Of a stretch of 64,000 nt of DNA, positions 36,795 to 44,451 are shown in pieces. Numbering within the stretch: position 1 is the stretch's first letter; every line of letters begins with the position of its first letter. The notes below the pieces were generated by a model, which searched no databases, had not been told where the DNA came from, and worked only from the letters and a program-made list of their open reading frames with translations. The DNA comes from Pseudomonas fluorescens. GTDB taxonomy: Bacteria; Pseudomonadota; Gammaproteobacteria; Pseudomonadales; Pseudomonadaceae. The stretch covers positions 1 through 64,000 of the forward strand of contig NZ_JSAK01000011.1 in assembly GCF_000802965.1 (NCBI RefSeq), written 5' to 3'. The position numbers were made by a program, and so were the translations under genes.

Positions 36795-37886
36795 TTATTC
36801 GGAGGGCACGTATTCTACAACTTCCAGATCGAAACCGGATATCGCATTAAATTTCATCGGTGCCGACATCAGGCGCATTTTGCGCACACCGAGGTCACGC
36901 AGGATCTGTGAACCGGCACCGACAATGCTGTAGGTGGTCGGTTTTTTCACGACCGCGTGGTCGGCGGTTTCGCGGATGTGCGCCAACAACACGTCGCCAT
37001 CCAGCGGGTGACCGAGCAACAACACCACGCCACTACCGGCCTCGGCGACCGCAGCCATGGCGGCGCGCAGGCTCCAGCGGCCCGGTTGCTTGACCATCAG
37101 CAGGTCGCGCAGCGGGTCCATGTTATGCACGCGAACCAGGGTCGGCTCTTCAGCGCAGACGTTGCCCAGGGTCAGTGCCATGTGCACGTCGCCTTCCACG
37201 GAATCACGATAGGTCACCAGGTTGAATTGGCCCAGTTCGCTGTCCAGTGGCTGCTCGGCAATCCGCTGAACGGTACGTTCGTGGATCATCCGGTAGTGAA
37301 TCAGGTCGGCGATGGTGCCGATCTTGATGTCGTGTTCGGCAGCGAAAGCTTCCAGTTCGGCGCGACGGGACATGGTGCCGTCGTCGTTCATCACTTCGCA
37401 GATCACGCCGCTTGGCTCGAAACCGGCCATGCGCGCCAGATCGCACGCGGCTTCAGTGTGGCCGGCGCGGGCCAGCGTACCGCCAGCCTGGGCCATCAGC
37501 GGGAAGATGTGGCCAGGGCTGACGATGTCTTCAGCCTTGGCATCACGGGCGGCGGCCGCTTGTACGGTGCGTGCGCGATCCGCGGCGGAAATGCCGGTGG
37601 TCACGCCCGTGGCGGCTTCGATCGAGACGGTGAACTTGGTGCCGAAACCGGAACCGTTGCGCGGCGCCATCAACGGCAGCTTGAGCAGTTCGCAGCGCTC
37701 GCGGCTCATCGGCATGCAGATCAGGCCACGGGCGTGCTTGGCCATGAAGTTGATGTGCTCGGGCTTGCAGCATTCGGCGGCCATGATCAGGTCGCCTTCG
37801 TTCTCGCGGTCTTCGTCATCCATGAGGATGACCATCTTGCCTTGGCGGATGTCTTCAACCAGTTCTTCGATGCTATTGAGCGCCAC
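36795..37886 (-). CDS. ribBA: RibBA-type 3,4-dihydroxy-2-butanone 4-phosphate synthase with degenerate GTP cyclohydrolase II domain
   Basis: 363 residues. Residues 1-205 form the RibB domain: MVILMDDEDRENEGDLIMAA carries the acidic metal site, and SPGHIFPLMAQAGG with AGHTEAACDLARMAG the substrate loops. It makes the four-carbon unit of riboflavin from ribulose 5-phosphate. Residues 215-363 align with GTP cyclohydrolase II, but the three zinc cysteines and the RQEGRGIGL motif are missing (the matching place reads VLLLGHPLDGDVL), so that half is probably not catalytic. A separate ribA at 32444 covers that reaction. No FMN riboswitch was seen upstream; the gene is 30 bases from ribE. Confidence 0.93.
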   Translation of the reverse strand: MALNSIEELVEDIRQGKMVILMDDEDRENEGDLIMAAECCKPEHINFMAKHARGLICMPMSRERCELLKLPLMAPRNGSGFGTKFTVSIEAATGVTTGISAADRARTVQAAAARDAKAEDIVSPGHIFPLMAQAGGTLARAGHTEAACDLARMAGFEPSGVICEVMNDDGTMSRRAELEAFAAEHDIKIGTIADLIHYRMIHERTVQRIAEQPLDSELGQFNLVTYRDSVEGDVHMALTLGNVCAEEPTLVRVHNMDPLRDLLMVKQPGRWSLRAAMAAVAEAGSGVVLLLGHPLDGDVLLAHIRETADHAVVKKPTTYSIVGAGSQILRDLGVRKMRLMSAPMKFNAISGFDLEVVEYVPSE

Positions 37887-37916
37887 AAGGCACCCCCCTT
37901 CTTTCGAAATTAGAGC

Positions 37917-38579
37917 TCAGGATTTGAGGTAGCCGTTGGCGGCCAAAAAGCTTTCGGTAATGTTACTGGAAGTCGGCTCTGCGGCCTTGTCGCCCAACAG
38001 CAAGCGCTCCAGATAACGGGCCAGCAAGTCCACTTCCAGGTTCACCCGGCGACCCGGCTGATACGACGCCATGATGGTTTCGCTCAGGGTGTGCGGAATG
38101 ATCGTCAGCAAAAACTCGGCGCCATCGACTGCGTTCACGGTCAGGCTGGTGCCGTCGACGGTGATCGAGCCTTTATGGGCGATGTACTTGGCCAGTTCTT
38201 TCGGCGCGCGGATGCGGAATTCCACGGCACGGGCGTTCTCGGTGCGGGCAACCACTTCGCCCACGCCATCGACGTGACCGCTGACCAGATGCCCGCCGAG
38301 GCGAGTGGTCGGGGTCAGGGCTTTTTCCAGATTGACCGGGCTGCCGCTTTTCAGGTCGTTCATGGCGGTGCAGTCGAGGGTTTCGCGGCTGACGTCCGCC
38401 GCAAAGCCGTTGCCCGGCAGTTCAACGGCGGTCAGGCACACGCCGTTGACCGCGATGCTGTCGCCCAGTTTGACGTCGCTCAGGTCGAGCTTGCCGGTTT
38501 CGACGTGAACCCGTACATCACCGCCCTTTGGGGTCAATGCACGAATACTGCCGATGGATTCGATGATGCCGGTAAACAT
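37917..38579 (-). CDS. ribE: Riboflavin synthase alpha chain
   Basis: 220 residues made of two similar lumazine-binding repeats: MFTGIIESIGSI with SIAVNGVCLTAV in the first, and GHLVSGHVDGVG, with SITVDGTSLTVNAV in the second. The enzyme dismutates two lumazines to riboflavin. It is followed by ribBA, so ribD-ribE-ribBA form an operon reading away from nrdR. Confidence 0.97.
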   Translation of the reverse strand: MFTGIIESIGSIRALTPKGGDVRVHVETGKLDLSDVKLGDSIAVNGVCLTAVELPGNGFAADVSRETLDCTAMNDLKSGSPVNLEKALTPTTRLGGHLVSGHVDGVGEVVARTENARAVEFRIRAPKELAKYIAHKGSITVDGTSLTVNAVDGAEFLLTIIPHTLSETIMASYQPGRRVNLEVDLLARYLERLLLGDKAAEPTSSNITESFLAANGYLKS

Positions 38580-38626
38580 GAGGTTCTCCTCGAGAACAAA
38601 GCCAGCGCTGTAGCGATGGCCGGGAA

Positions 38627-39760
38627 TTATACGCTCGCTACTGGCACAGGAATGGCGATGACTCGCCAGTCATCGCCAACCGCACGAATTTCGGTGATTT
38701 TGAGTTCCGGCGCATCCTTCATTTGCGCGAGCGGCCAGTCCAGCAGCGGCCGCGCCGAAGAGCCCAAGAACTTGCCGGCGATGAAAATCTGGAACTCGTC
38801 CACTAACCCGAGCTGGGCAAACGCACCGGCCAGACGCGGACCGGCCTCGACCAGCACTTCGTTGACCCCACGAGCGGCAAGTTCGACCAGCAGCTGATGC
38901 AGGTCGACCTGACCGTCGTAGCCGGGCACGATCAGGCATTCCGGGCCGTTGGCATATTGCTCTTCGACTGCCACGCAGGTGGCAACCAGCGCCGGACCGG
39001 CCTTGAAAAACGGCGTATCCAGCGGCACCCGCAGGCGACCGTCGACCAGCACGCGCAGCGGCGGTCGGCTCATGGCCAGGGCGGTTTGTTCGGCGTCCAG
39101 GCCGAGTTCATCGGCGCGCACGGTCAGGCGGGCGTTGTCCGCCAGCACCGTGTCGGCGCCGGTCAACACCACGCTGGCCTGGGCGCGCAGGCGTTGAACC
39201 GCCGAACGCGCCGCCGGGCCGGTGATCCATTGGCTCTCGCCGCTTTCCATCGCCGTGCGACCGTCGAGGCTCATGGCCAACTTGACCCGCACGAACGGCA
39301 AACCGTGTTCCATGCGTTTGAGGAAGCCTTGATTGAGCTTGCGCGCCTCGCCTTCCAGCACGCCGCTTTCGGTGGCGATACCGGCCTGCTCCAGGCGTTG
39401 CAGACCACGACCGGCGACTTCCGGGTTCGGGTCCTGCATCGCCGCGACAACCCGTGCCACACCGGCATTCACCAGCGCATCGGCGCATGGCGGCGTACGG
39501 CCGTGGTGGCTGCAAGGTTCGAGAGTGACGTAAGCCGTCGCGCCCCGGGCCAATTCACCGGCGGCGCGCAAGGCATGGACTTCGGCATGGGGCTCACCGG
39601 TCCGCTCGTGCCAGCCTTCGCCGACGATCTGCCCGTCACGCACGATGACGCAACCGACCCTAGGGTTGGGGTGCGTCGTGTAATGACCTTTGCGCGCCAG
39701 TTCCAGCGCGCGGGCCATGTAATGGGCGTCGAGGATGGATTGCTCGGTGGACGTGGTCAT
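38627..39760 (-). CDS. ribD: Riboflavin biosynthesis deaminase/reductase RibD
   Basis: 377 residues. The N-terminal deaminase domain has the zinc motif HAEVHAL and [15 protein letters not shown]. The C-terminal reductase domain (from about residue 150) shows [25 protein letters not shown] and [13 protein letters not shown]. It performs steps two and three of riboflavin synthesis. The start codon overlaps the stop of nrdR by four bases. Confidence 0.97.
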   Translation of the reverse strand: MTTSTEQSILDAHYMARALELARKGHYTTHPNPRVGCVIVRDGQIVGEGWHERTGEPHAEVHALRAAGELARGATAYVTLEPCSHHGRTPPCADALVNAGVARVVAAMQDPNPEVAGRGLQRLEQAGIATESGVLEGEARKLNQGFLKRMEHGLPFVRVKLAMSLDGRTAMESGESQWITGPAARSAVQRLRAQASVVLTGADTVLADNARLTVRADELGLDAEQTALAMSRPPLRVLVDGRLRVPLDTPFFKAGPALVATCVAVEEQYANGPECLIVPGYDGQVDLHQLLVELAARGVNEVLVEAGPRLAGAFAQLGLVDEFQIFIAGKFLGSSARPLLDWPLAQMKDAPELKITEIRAVGDDWRVIAIPVPVASV

Positions 39761-40221
39761 TCTTTCACCGGTTCACGGGCCAGGCGATCGATCTCTTCGC
39801 GGAACTCGTTGAGGTCCTGGAAGCGGCGATACACCGAAGCGAAGCGGATATAGGCGACTTCATCGAGTTTTTGCAGCTCGGCCATCACCAGTTCGCCGAC
39901 CACGAGGGATTTGACCTCGCGCTCGCCGGTGGCGCGCAGTTTGTGTTTGATGTGCACCAGCGACGATTCTAGACGCTCGACACTCACCGGGCGCTTTTCC
40001 AGCGCACGCTGCATGCCGGCGCGGAGTTTTTCTTCGTCGAACGGCTGGCGACTGCCGTCGGTTTTGATCAGGCGCGGCAACACCAGTTCAGCCGTCTCGA
40101 ACGTCGTGAAACGCTCGCCGCAGGCCAGGCATTCACGCCGGCGGCGCACCTGTTCGCCCTCGGCGACCAGACGCGAGTCGATGACCTTGGTGTCGTTGGC
40201 ACCGCAGAAGGGACAGTGCAT
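39757..40221 (-). CDS. nrdR: Transcriptional repressor NrdR
   Basis: 154 residues from the ATG at 40221 ([18 protein letters not shown]); the longer frame adds 19 residues that are not in the family. The zinc ribbon has CPFC and [12 protein letters not shown]. The ATP-cone domain follows: [23 protein letters not shown] residues (seen as [11 protein letters not shown]) and [12 protein letters not shown]. NrdR represses ribonucleotide reductase genes when dATP/ATP signals allow. It heads the riboflavin operon here. Confidence 0.97.
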   Translation of the reverse strand: MHCPFCGANDTKVIDSRLVAEGEQVRRRRECLACGERFTTFETAELVLPRLIKTDGSRQPFDEEKLRAGMQRALEKRPVSVERLESSLVHIKHKLRATGEREVKSLVVGELVMAELQKLDEVAYIRFASVYRRFQDLNEFREEIDRLAREPVKE

Positions 40222-40339
40222 GGTGGCAGGCAACAAAAAAAGGGAGGGCCATGGTAGCGCATCCCCGTGGCAAGACAAGCCATAGGGTTTGCGGTATACA
40301 GACTGGCTATATATGGATCACGTCTTGCCGGAGCCGCAA

Positions 40340-40804
40340 ATGTCCCTAAGACCGCTCGTTTTGCTCAGTGTTTTCAGCCTGCTGGTGGCCTGCAGCAGCG
40401 ACGCACCCAAGCCTCAGCCGCCGACCCCGGGCCCCGCGCCGGAGCAGGCACAGAAGAAAGCCAGGGAATCGGCCAACCTCGGGCCGCTGCCGGCGTATCA
40501 GCGTGAATTGAGCGGCACCTTGCAAGGCGTGCCGGCTGGTGCCGAAGTCGAGCTGGCATTGCTGGTGATCGATGAAAAAGACCGCCCGCAACAATTGCTC
40601 GCAAGTTCCAGCCTGATCGGCACCAATCAGATTCTGCCGTTCCACCTGCGCTTCAACCCGGAATCCTTTCCGGCCGGTGCCCGCGTTGAACTGCGTGGTC
40701 GCGCCAGCCAGTCCGGTCAGTTGATCCTGCATTTGCCGTCGCAAGTGATTTCCCAAGCGACCACTCAGGCGTTGGGCCAGCTGCAATTCGTCAAAGCCCC
40801 ATGA
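40340..40804 (+). CDS. YbaY-family lipoprotein
   Basis: 154 residues. The signal peptide ends in the lipobox LLVAC at residues 14-18, so the mature protein starts with a lipidated cysteine. A proline-rich linker (PKPQPPTPGPAPEQAQ) leads to a YbaY/type III secretion pilotin-like beta domain (ELSGTLQGVPAGAEVELALL, LPFHLRF, ELRGRASQSG). The family helps outer membrane or envelope functions in some bacteria but its job here is unknown. The ATG at 40340 is preferred over starts up to 51 bases upstream because the lipobox spacing then fits. It overlaps the methyltransferase gene by four bases. Confidence 0.85.
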   Translation: MSLRPLVLLSVFSLLVACSSDAPKPQPPTPGPAPEQAQKKARESANLGPLPAYQRELSGTLQGVPAGAEVELALLVIDEKDRPQQLLASSSLIGTNQILPFHLRFNPESFPAGARVELRGRASQSGQLILHLPSQVISQATTQALGQLQFVKAP

Positions 40805-41454
40805 GTGCACCGCTCGACCTGCAACAGGCCTTGGGTGAACTGCTGGGCGATGCACGGCTGGTAGCGTGTGAGCTGCCGGGAACCGATCTGAAGTTGTGGC
40901 TGATTGACGGCGACAACATGGACCGCGCTTTCAGCCCGGAAGAAACTCGGCGCATCCTGCATGAGCCGCCGTACTGGAGTTTCTGTTGGGCCAGCGGTTT
41001 GGCGGTGGCGCGTTATCTCGCCGAGTTCCCGGAGTGGGTCAAAGGCAAACGGGTGCTGGATTTCGGTGCCGGTTCCGGCGTCGCGGGAATTGCCGCGGCC
41101 AAGGCTGGCGCACGGGAAGTGGTGGCCTGCGACCTCGACCCGCTGGCGATTGCCGCGTGTCGGGCGAATGCTGAACTCAATGACGTGCAGTTCACCTACT
41201 CGAGCGACTTTTTCGCCGAAGCCGATCGCTTTGATCTGATCCTGGTGGCCGATGTCTTGTACGACCGGGCAAACCTGCCGTTACTCGATGAATTCTTGAG
41301 TCGTGGCAAGGAAGCCTTGGTGGCCGATTCGCGGGTGAGGGATTTTCGCCATCCGCTGTATCGGCGCATTGAAATGCTCGAAGCGATGACCTTGCCGGAT
41401 CTGGCCGAGCCGGAAGAGTTTCGGCATGTGAGCCTCTACCACGCAATCCGGTAA
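40801..41454 (+). CDS. METTL20/ETFB-lysine-like class I methyltransferase
   Basis: 217 residues. The SAM-binding motif I is VLDFGAGSGVAGIAAAKAG near residue 83, motif II-like VVACDLDPLAI follows, and DLILVADVLYD is the acidic motif IV region. The leader NMDRAFSPEETRRIL with EPPYWSFCWASG is typical of proteins related to eukaryotic METTL20 (electron transfer flavoprotein beta-lysine methyltransferase). The substrate, likely a protein lysine, is inferred from that relation only. It is translationally coupled to the upstream lipoprotein. Confidence 0.85.
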   Translation: MSAPLDLQQALGELLGDARLVACELPGTDLKLWLIDGDNMDRAFSPEETRRILHEPPYWSFCWASGLAVARYLAEFPEWVKGKRVLDFGAGSGVAGIAAAKAGAREVVACDLDPLAIAACRANAELNDVQFTYSSDFFAEADRFDLILVADVLYDRANLPLLDEFLSRGKEALVADSRVRDFRHPLYRRIEMLEAMTLPDLAEPEEFRHVSLYHAIR

Positions 41455-41531
41455 AAGATCGCAGCCTGCGGCAGCGCCTACAGGGGAACACGGTTTAACC
41501 TGTAGGAGCTGCCGAAGGCTGCGATCTTTTG
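41453..41531. repeat. Paired REP hairpin (GTAGGAGCTGCCGAAGGCT type)
   Basis: Inverted copies containing AGATCGCAGCCTGCGGCAGC and TGTAGGAGCTGCCGAAGGCT, with a middle of about 20 bases. It directly abuts the methyltransferase stop, whose TAA is part of the flank, and probably acts as its terminator. Confidence 0.8.
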
Positions 41532-41577
41532 CGCCACGCCTTATAGTGCATCTATCCACGCTTTTACGAGATTGCCC

Positions 41578-42450
41578 ATGAGTCAGGAAACGCCGTACAT
41601 CTTCGACGCCACGACTGCCGATTTCGACCAGTCGGTGATCGAGAACTCTTTCCACAAACCGGTGCTGGTGGATTTCTGGGCCGAATGGTGTGCGCCGTGC
41701 AAAGTGCTGATGCCGATGCTGCAGACCATCGCCGAGAGCTATCAGGGCGAATTGCTGCTGGCCAAGGTCAACTGCGACATCGAACAAGACATCGTCGCTC
41801 GTTTCGGCATTCGCAGCCTGCCGACCGTGGTGTTGTTCAAGGATGGTCAGCCGGTCGACGGTTTTGCCGGTGCACAACCGGAATCGGCCGTGCGGGCGCT
41901 GCTTGAGCCACACGTGCAAATGCCACCACCGGCCGCCGCCGATCCGTTCGAACAGGCCCAGGCGCTGTTCGACGACAGTCGTTTTGCCGACGCCGAAGCC
42001 ATCCTCAAAGTGCTGCTGGGCGAAGACAACACCAACGCCAAGGCGCTAATCCTCTATGCGCGCTGCCTCACCGAGCGTGGCGAACTGGACGAAGCGCAAG
42101 CCGTGCTCGACGCGGTCAAGAGTGATGAACACAAGGCTGCATTGGCCGGTGCCAAGGCGCAGATCAAGTTTCTTGGCCAGGCCAAGGACTTGCCGGACGC
42201 CGCCGATTTGAAAGCGCGTTTGGCAAAAAATCCGCAGGACGATGAAGCGGTCTATCAACTGGCGGTTCAGCAACTGGCCCGTCAGCAGTACGACGCCGCG
42301 CTGGATGGCCTGCTCAAGCTGTTCGTCCGCAACCGCAGCTACAGCGAAGGCTTGCCGCACAAGACTTTGCTGCAGGTCTTCGAATTGCTGGGTAACGATC
42401 ACCCGTTGGTGACCACGTACCGTCGCAAGTTGTTTGCTGCGCTTTATTAA
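41578..42450 (+). CDS. Thioredoxin-TPR chaperone, CnoX/YbbN-like
   Basis: 290 residues. Residues 1-110 are a thioredoxin domain with the active site WAEWCAPCKVLMP, two redox cysteines present, unlike E. coli CnoX whose site is SQHC. Residues 120-290 are tetratricopeptide-like helices (QALFDDSRFADAEAILKVLL, ILYARCLTERGELDEAQAVL). E. coli CnoX holds unfolded substrates against oxidation and hands them to the chaperones. Its position between the METTL20 gene and oprG matches P. aeruginosa PA4061. The start is the ATG at 41578, two codons after an open TTG. Confidence 0.9.
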   Translation: MSQETPYIFDATTADFDQSVIENSFHKPVLVDFWAEWCAPCKVLMPMLQTIAESYQGELLLAKVNCDIEQDIVARFGIRSLPTVVLFKDGQPVDGFAGAQPESAVRALLEPHVQMPPPAAADPFEQAQALFDDSRFADAEAILKVLLGEDNTNAKALILYARCLTERGELDEAQAVLDAVKSDEHKAALAGAKAQIKFLGQAKDLPDAADLKARLAKNPQDDEAVYQLAVQQLARQQYDAALDGLLKLFVRNRSYSEGLPHKTLLQVFELLGNDHPLVTTYRRKLFAALY

Positions 42451-42456
42451 AAGAGC

Positions 42457-42534
42457 AAAAGATCGCAGCCTGCGGCAGCTCCTACAGGGGTATGCGTTCC
42501 TCCTGTAGGAGCTGCCGCAGGCTGCGATCTTTTG
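42457..42534. repeat. Paired REP hairpin (TGTAGGAGCTGCCGCAGGCT type)
   Basis: Inverted copies of AGATCGCAGCCTGCGGCAGC and its complement around a short middle (CTCCTACAGGGGTATGCGTT). It stands between two converging genes and probably terminates both. Confidence 0.85.
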
Positions 42535-42538
42535 CGGT

Positions 42539-42883
42539 TTATTCGATCCAGCGGTAAAGCGGCGTATCTGCGCCGCTTTCCACCTTCACATCCGGGCTAT
42601 GGCGCAAACGCACCAACAGGCGTTTTCCCGCCGCCGCGCTGCCGGTCAACCCTTCCAGTTGTTCGAGCAAATCCGGCCCACTCAACTGCCCCGCCTTGCG
42701 CAGCAAATCCCTGGCGATCTGCCACGGTGCATCATCCTGATTCAGCGGCCTGGGTGCCGGCGTCGCAGTGACTTCGGTTTTTTCCACCTGCAACTGCGCG
42801 CCGAGCCGCGCCCAGTCGGCGTCATCCATTTCCAGGGTCAAATCCACCGGCCAGTCGCCGATGCTTCCGCGAATTCGCAACAT
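42539..42883 (-). CDS. Hypothetical protein (114 residues)
   Basis: 114 residues from an ATG at 42883; GGAG lies eight bases upstream, better than the ATG 39 bases before. Residues 1-30 (IRGSIGDWPVDLTLEMDDADW) are predicted strands, then a Pro-rich linker leads to helices (PWQIARDLLRKAGQLSGPDLLEQLEGL). The end (VRLRHSPDVKVESGADTPLYRW) is positively charged. The same place in P. aeruginosa (near PA4062) has a conserved hypothetical gene, but I know no function. Confidence 0.75.
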   Translation of the reverse strand: MLRIRGSIGDWPVDLTLEMDDADWARLGAQLQVEKTEVTATPAPRPLNQDDAPWQIARDLLRKAGQLSGPDLLEQLEGLTGSAAAGKRLLVRLRHSPDVKVESGADTPLYRWIE

Positions 42884-42968
42884 AGGTCTGCTCCTGCACA
42901 TTTCTGACTTGCATGCTCCCATGGGACTTGTGCAACGCCAAGCAGACGGTCAAACTCTCCGCACTTAC

Positions 42969-42992
42969 GTTATAAGATTACATAACAATCTT
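42969..42992 (+). promoter_or_regulatory. AT-rich inverted repeats upstream of the zinc-linked operon
   Basis: Two overlapping inverted repeats: GTTAT at 42969-42973 against ATAAC at 42982-42986, and AAGATT at 42974-42979 against AATCTT at 42987-42992 with seven bases between. The GTTAT/ATAAC arms recall the Zur operator of Pseudomonas, but the eight-base spacing is longer than the usual one. The operon's P. aeruginosa counterpart is known to be zinc-regulated. I regard this as a candidate, not a match. Confidence 0.45.
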
Positions 42993-43017
42993 TTCATTTT
43001 ACTTCCGGAGATTCCTC

Positions 43018-43608
43018 ATGCGCCGTCTGCTGCTCGCTTTGCCATTTGCCTTGTTGCCGCTGGCCGTCGCACACGCGGCTGACGAGCATGATCATGATCA
43101 CGACCATGAGCACGGCAGCCTCAGCGCTCACGAACATGGCGTGGGTCGCCTGAACGCGGCGCTGGACGGTCAGACTTTAGAGCTGGAACTGGAAAGCCCG
43201 GCAATGAACCTGGTGGGCTTCGAACATGCCGCCACCAGCGATGCCGACAAAGCCAAAGTCGCCGCCGTTCGCGCTCAACTCGAAAAACCGCTGGCGCTGT
43301 TCAACCTGCCAACAGCCGCCGGTTGCGTGGTGGCGAGCCAGGAACTGGAAAGCCCGCTGTTCGGCGGCAAACCGGATGCCGATGACGATCATGACGAAGA
43401 CGCCAAGGACGAGCATCACCACGACCACAGCGAAATCCACGCCCACTACCACTTCACCTGCGCCACGCCGGGTGCGCTGAAAACCCTGGATCTGGCGAAT
43501 ATTTTCAACACTTTCCCGGCCACCCAAAAAATTCAGCTACAACTGATCGGCCCGAGCGGGCAGCAAGGGGTTGAAGTGACATCGAAGGCTGCTGCCCTCA
43601 AATTCTGA
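43018..43608 (+). CDS. Periplasmic histidine-rich DUF2796 protein (PA4063-like)
   Basis: 196 residues. The signal peptide ends at AHA near residue 20. The mature N-terminus is histidine- and aspartate-rich (ADEHDHDHDHEHGSLSAHEHG), and a second His/Asp loop (DDDHDEDAKDEHHHDHSEIH) lies near residue 125. The family DUF2796 corresponds to PA4063, which binds zinc and is upregulated when zinc is scarce. A metal-capture role for the transporter encoded downstream is thus likely. GGAG stands about nine bases before the ATG. A REP element separates it from the transporter genes. Confidence 0.9.
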   Translation: MRRLLLALPFALLPLAVAHAADEHDHDHDHEHGSLSAHEHGVGRLNAALDGQTLELELESPAMNLVGFEHAATSDADKAKVAAVRAQLEKPLALFNLPTAAGCVVASQELESPLFGGKPDADDDHDEDAKDEHHHDHSEIHAHYHFTCATPGALKTLDLANIFNTFPATQKIQLQLIGPSGQQGVEVTSKAAALKF

Positions 43609-43620
43609 AATCACCCTATC

Positions 43621-43710
43621 CCGTAGGAACCGGCTTGCTGGCGATGAACGATAACGCGGTTCAATTTACAGGCCGCGTCGTAGCCATCGCCAGCAAACCG
43701 GCTCCTACAC
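43621..43710. repeat. REP-like inverted repeat between DUF2796 and ABC genes
   Basis: Imperfect inverted copies of CCGTAGGAACCGGCTTGCTG and GCCATCGCCAGCAAACCGGC about 40 bases apart. It starts 12 bases after the DUF2796 stop and ends 30 bases before the ATPase start, inside an otherwise compact operon. Confidence 0.8.
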
Positions 43711-43739
43711 AGGTCATCAACATTTATGAAATCGGCGCT

Positions 43740-44450
43740 ATGACCCAAGCACTCATCGAATTGTCCGACCTGGGGTTCAGTTGGCCCGGTCACCCGCCGT
43801 TGCTGGACATTCCGGCGTTTCGCCTGGAACCGGGGGAAACCCTGTTCCTCAAAGGCCCCAGCGGCAGCGGCAAGACCACCCTGCTCGGCCTGCTCGGCGG
43901 CGTGCAGAAGCCCAATCGCGGCAGCATTCGCCTGCTCGGCCAGGAACTGACCGAACTCTCCGCCGGTGCCCGCGATCACTTTCGCGTCGACCACACCGGC
44001 TACATTTTCCAGCAGTTCAATTTGCTGCCGTTTCTGTCGGTGCGTGAAAACGTCGAACTGCCATGCCACTTCTCCAAGTTGCGGGCGAAACGGGCGATCC
44101 AGCGCCACGGCAGCGTCGATCAGGCCGCCGCCACCCTGCTTGCGCATTTAGGCCTGAAAGATGAAAGCATCCTCAGCCGCCGCGCCGATTCGTTGTCCAT
44201 CGGCCAACAGCAACGGGTCGCCGCCGCACGCGCATTGATCGGTCAGCCAGAATTGGTGATTGCCGATGAACCGACTTCGGCCCTGGATTACGACGCCCGC
44301 GAAAACTTCATTCGCCTGCTGTTCGCCGAATGCCGCGACGCCGGGTCGAGCCTGTTGTTTGTCAGCCATGACCAGAGCCTCGCGCCGCTGTTCGACCGCC
44401 ACCTGTCGCTGGCCGAACTCAATCGCGCCGCCACCCCGTCCGAGGTCTGA
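43740..44450 (+). CDS. ABC transporter ATP-binding protein (MacB/LolD-like, PA4064)
   Basis: 236 residues from an ATG at 43740; the open frame before it is the REP and adds no homology. Walker A is GPSGSGKTTL near residue 39, the signature is LSIGQQQRVAAARAL near 142 (Ile in place of the second Gly of LSGGQ), and Walker B is LVIADEPTSALD near 160. It belongs to the LolD/MacB subfamily. The permease gene starts two bases after it, giving a transporter of the DUF2796/DUF3299 zinc-linked operon. The transported molecule is not known. Confidence 0.93.
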   Translation: MTQALIELSDLGFSWPGHPPLLDIPAFRLEPGETLFLKGPSGSGKTTLLGLLGGVQKPNRGSIRLLGQELTELSAGARDHFRVDHTGYIFQQFNLLPFLSVRENVELPCHFSKLRAKRAIQRHGSVDQAAATLLAHLGLKDESILSRRADSLSIGQQQRVAAARALIGQPELVIADEPTSALDYDARENFIRLLFAECRDAGSSLLFVSHDQSLAPLFDRHLSLAELNRAATPSEV

Positions 44451-44451
44451 G

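Noticed and set aside
36552..37916. FMN riboswitch sought around ribH and ribBA
   Set aside because: Gaps are either too short (30 bases) or filled by a REP pair; no conserved RFN helices seen.
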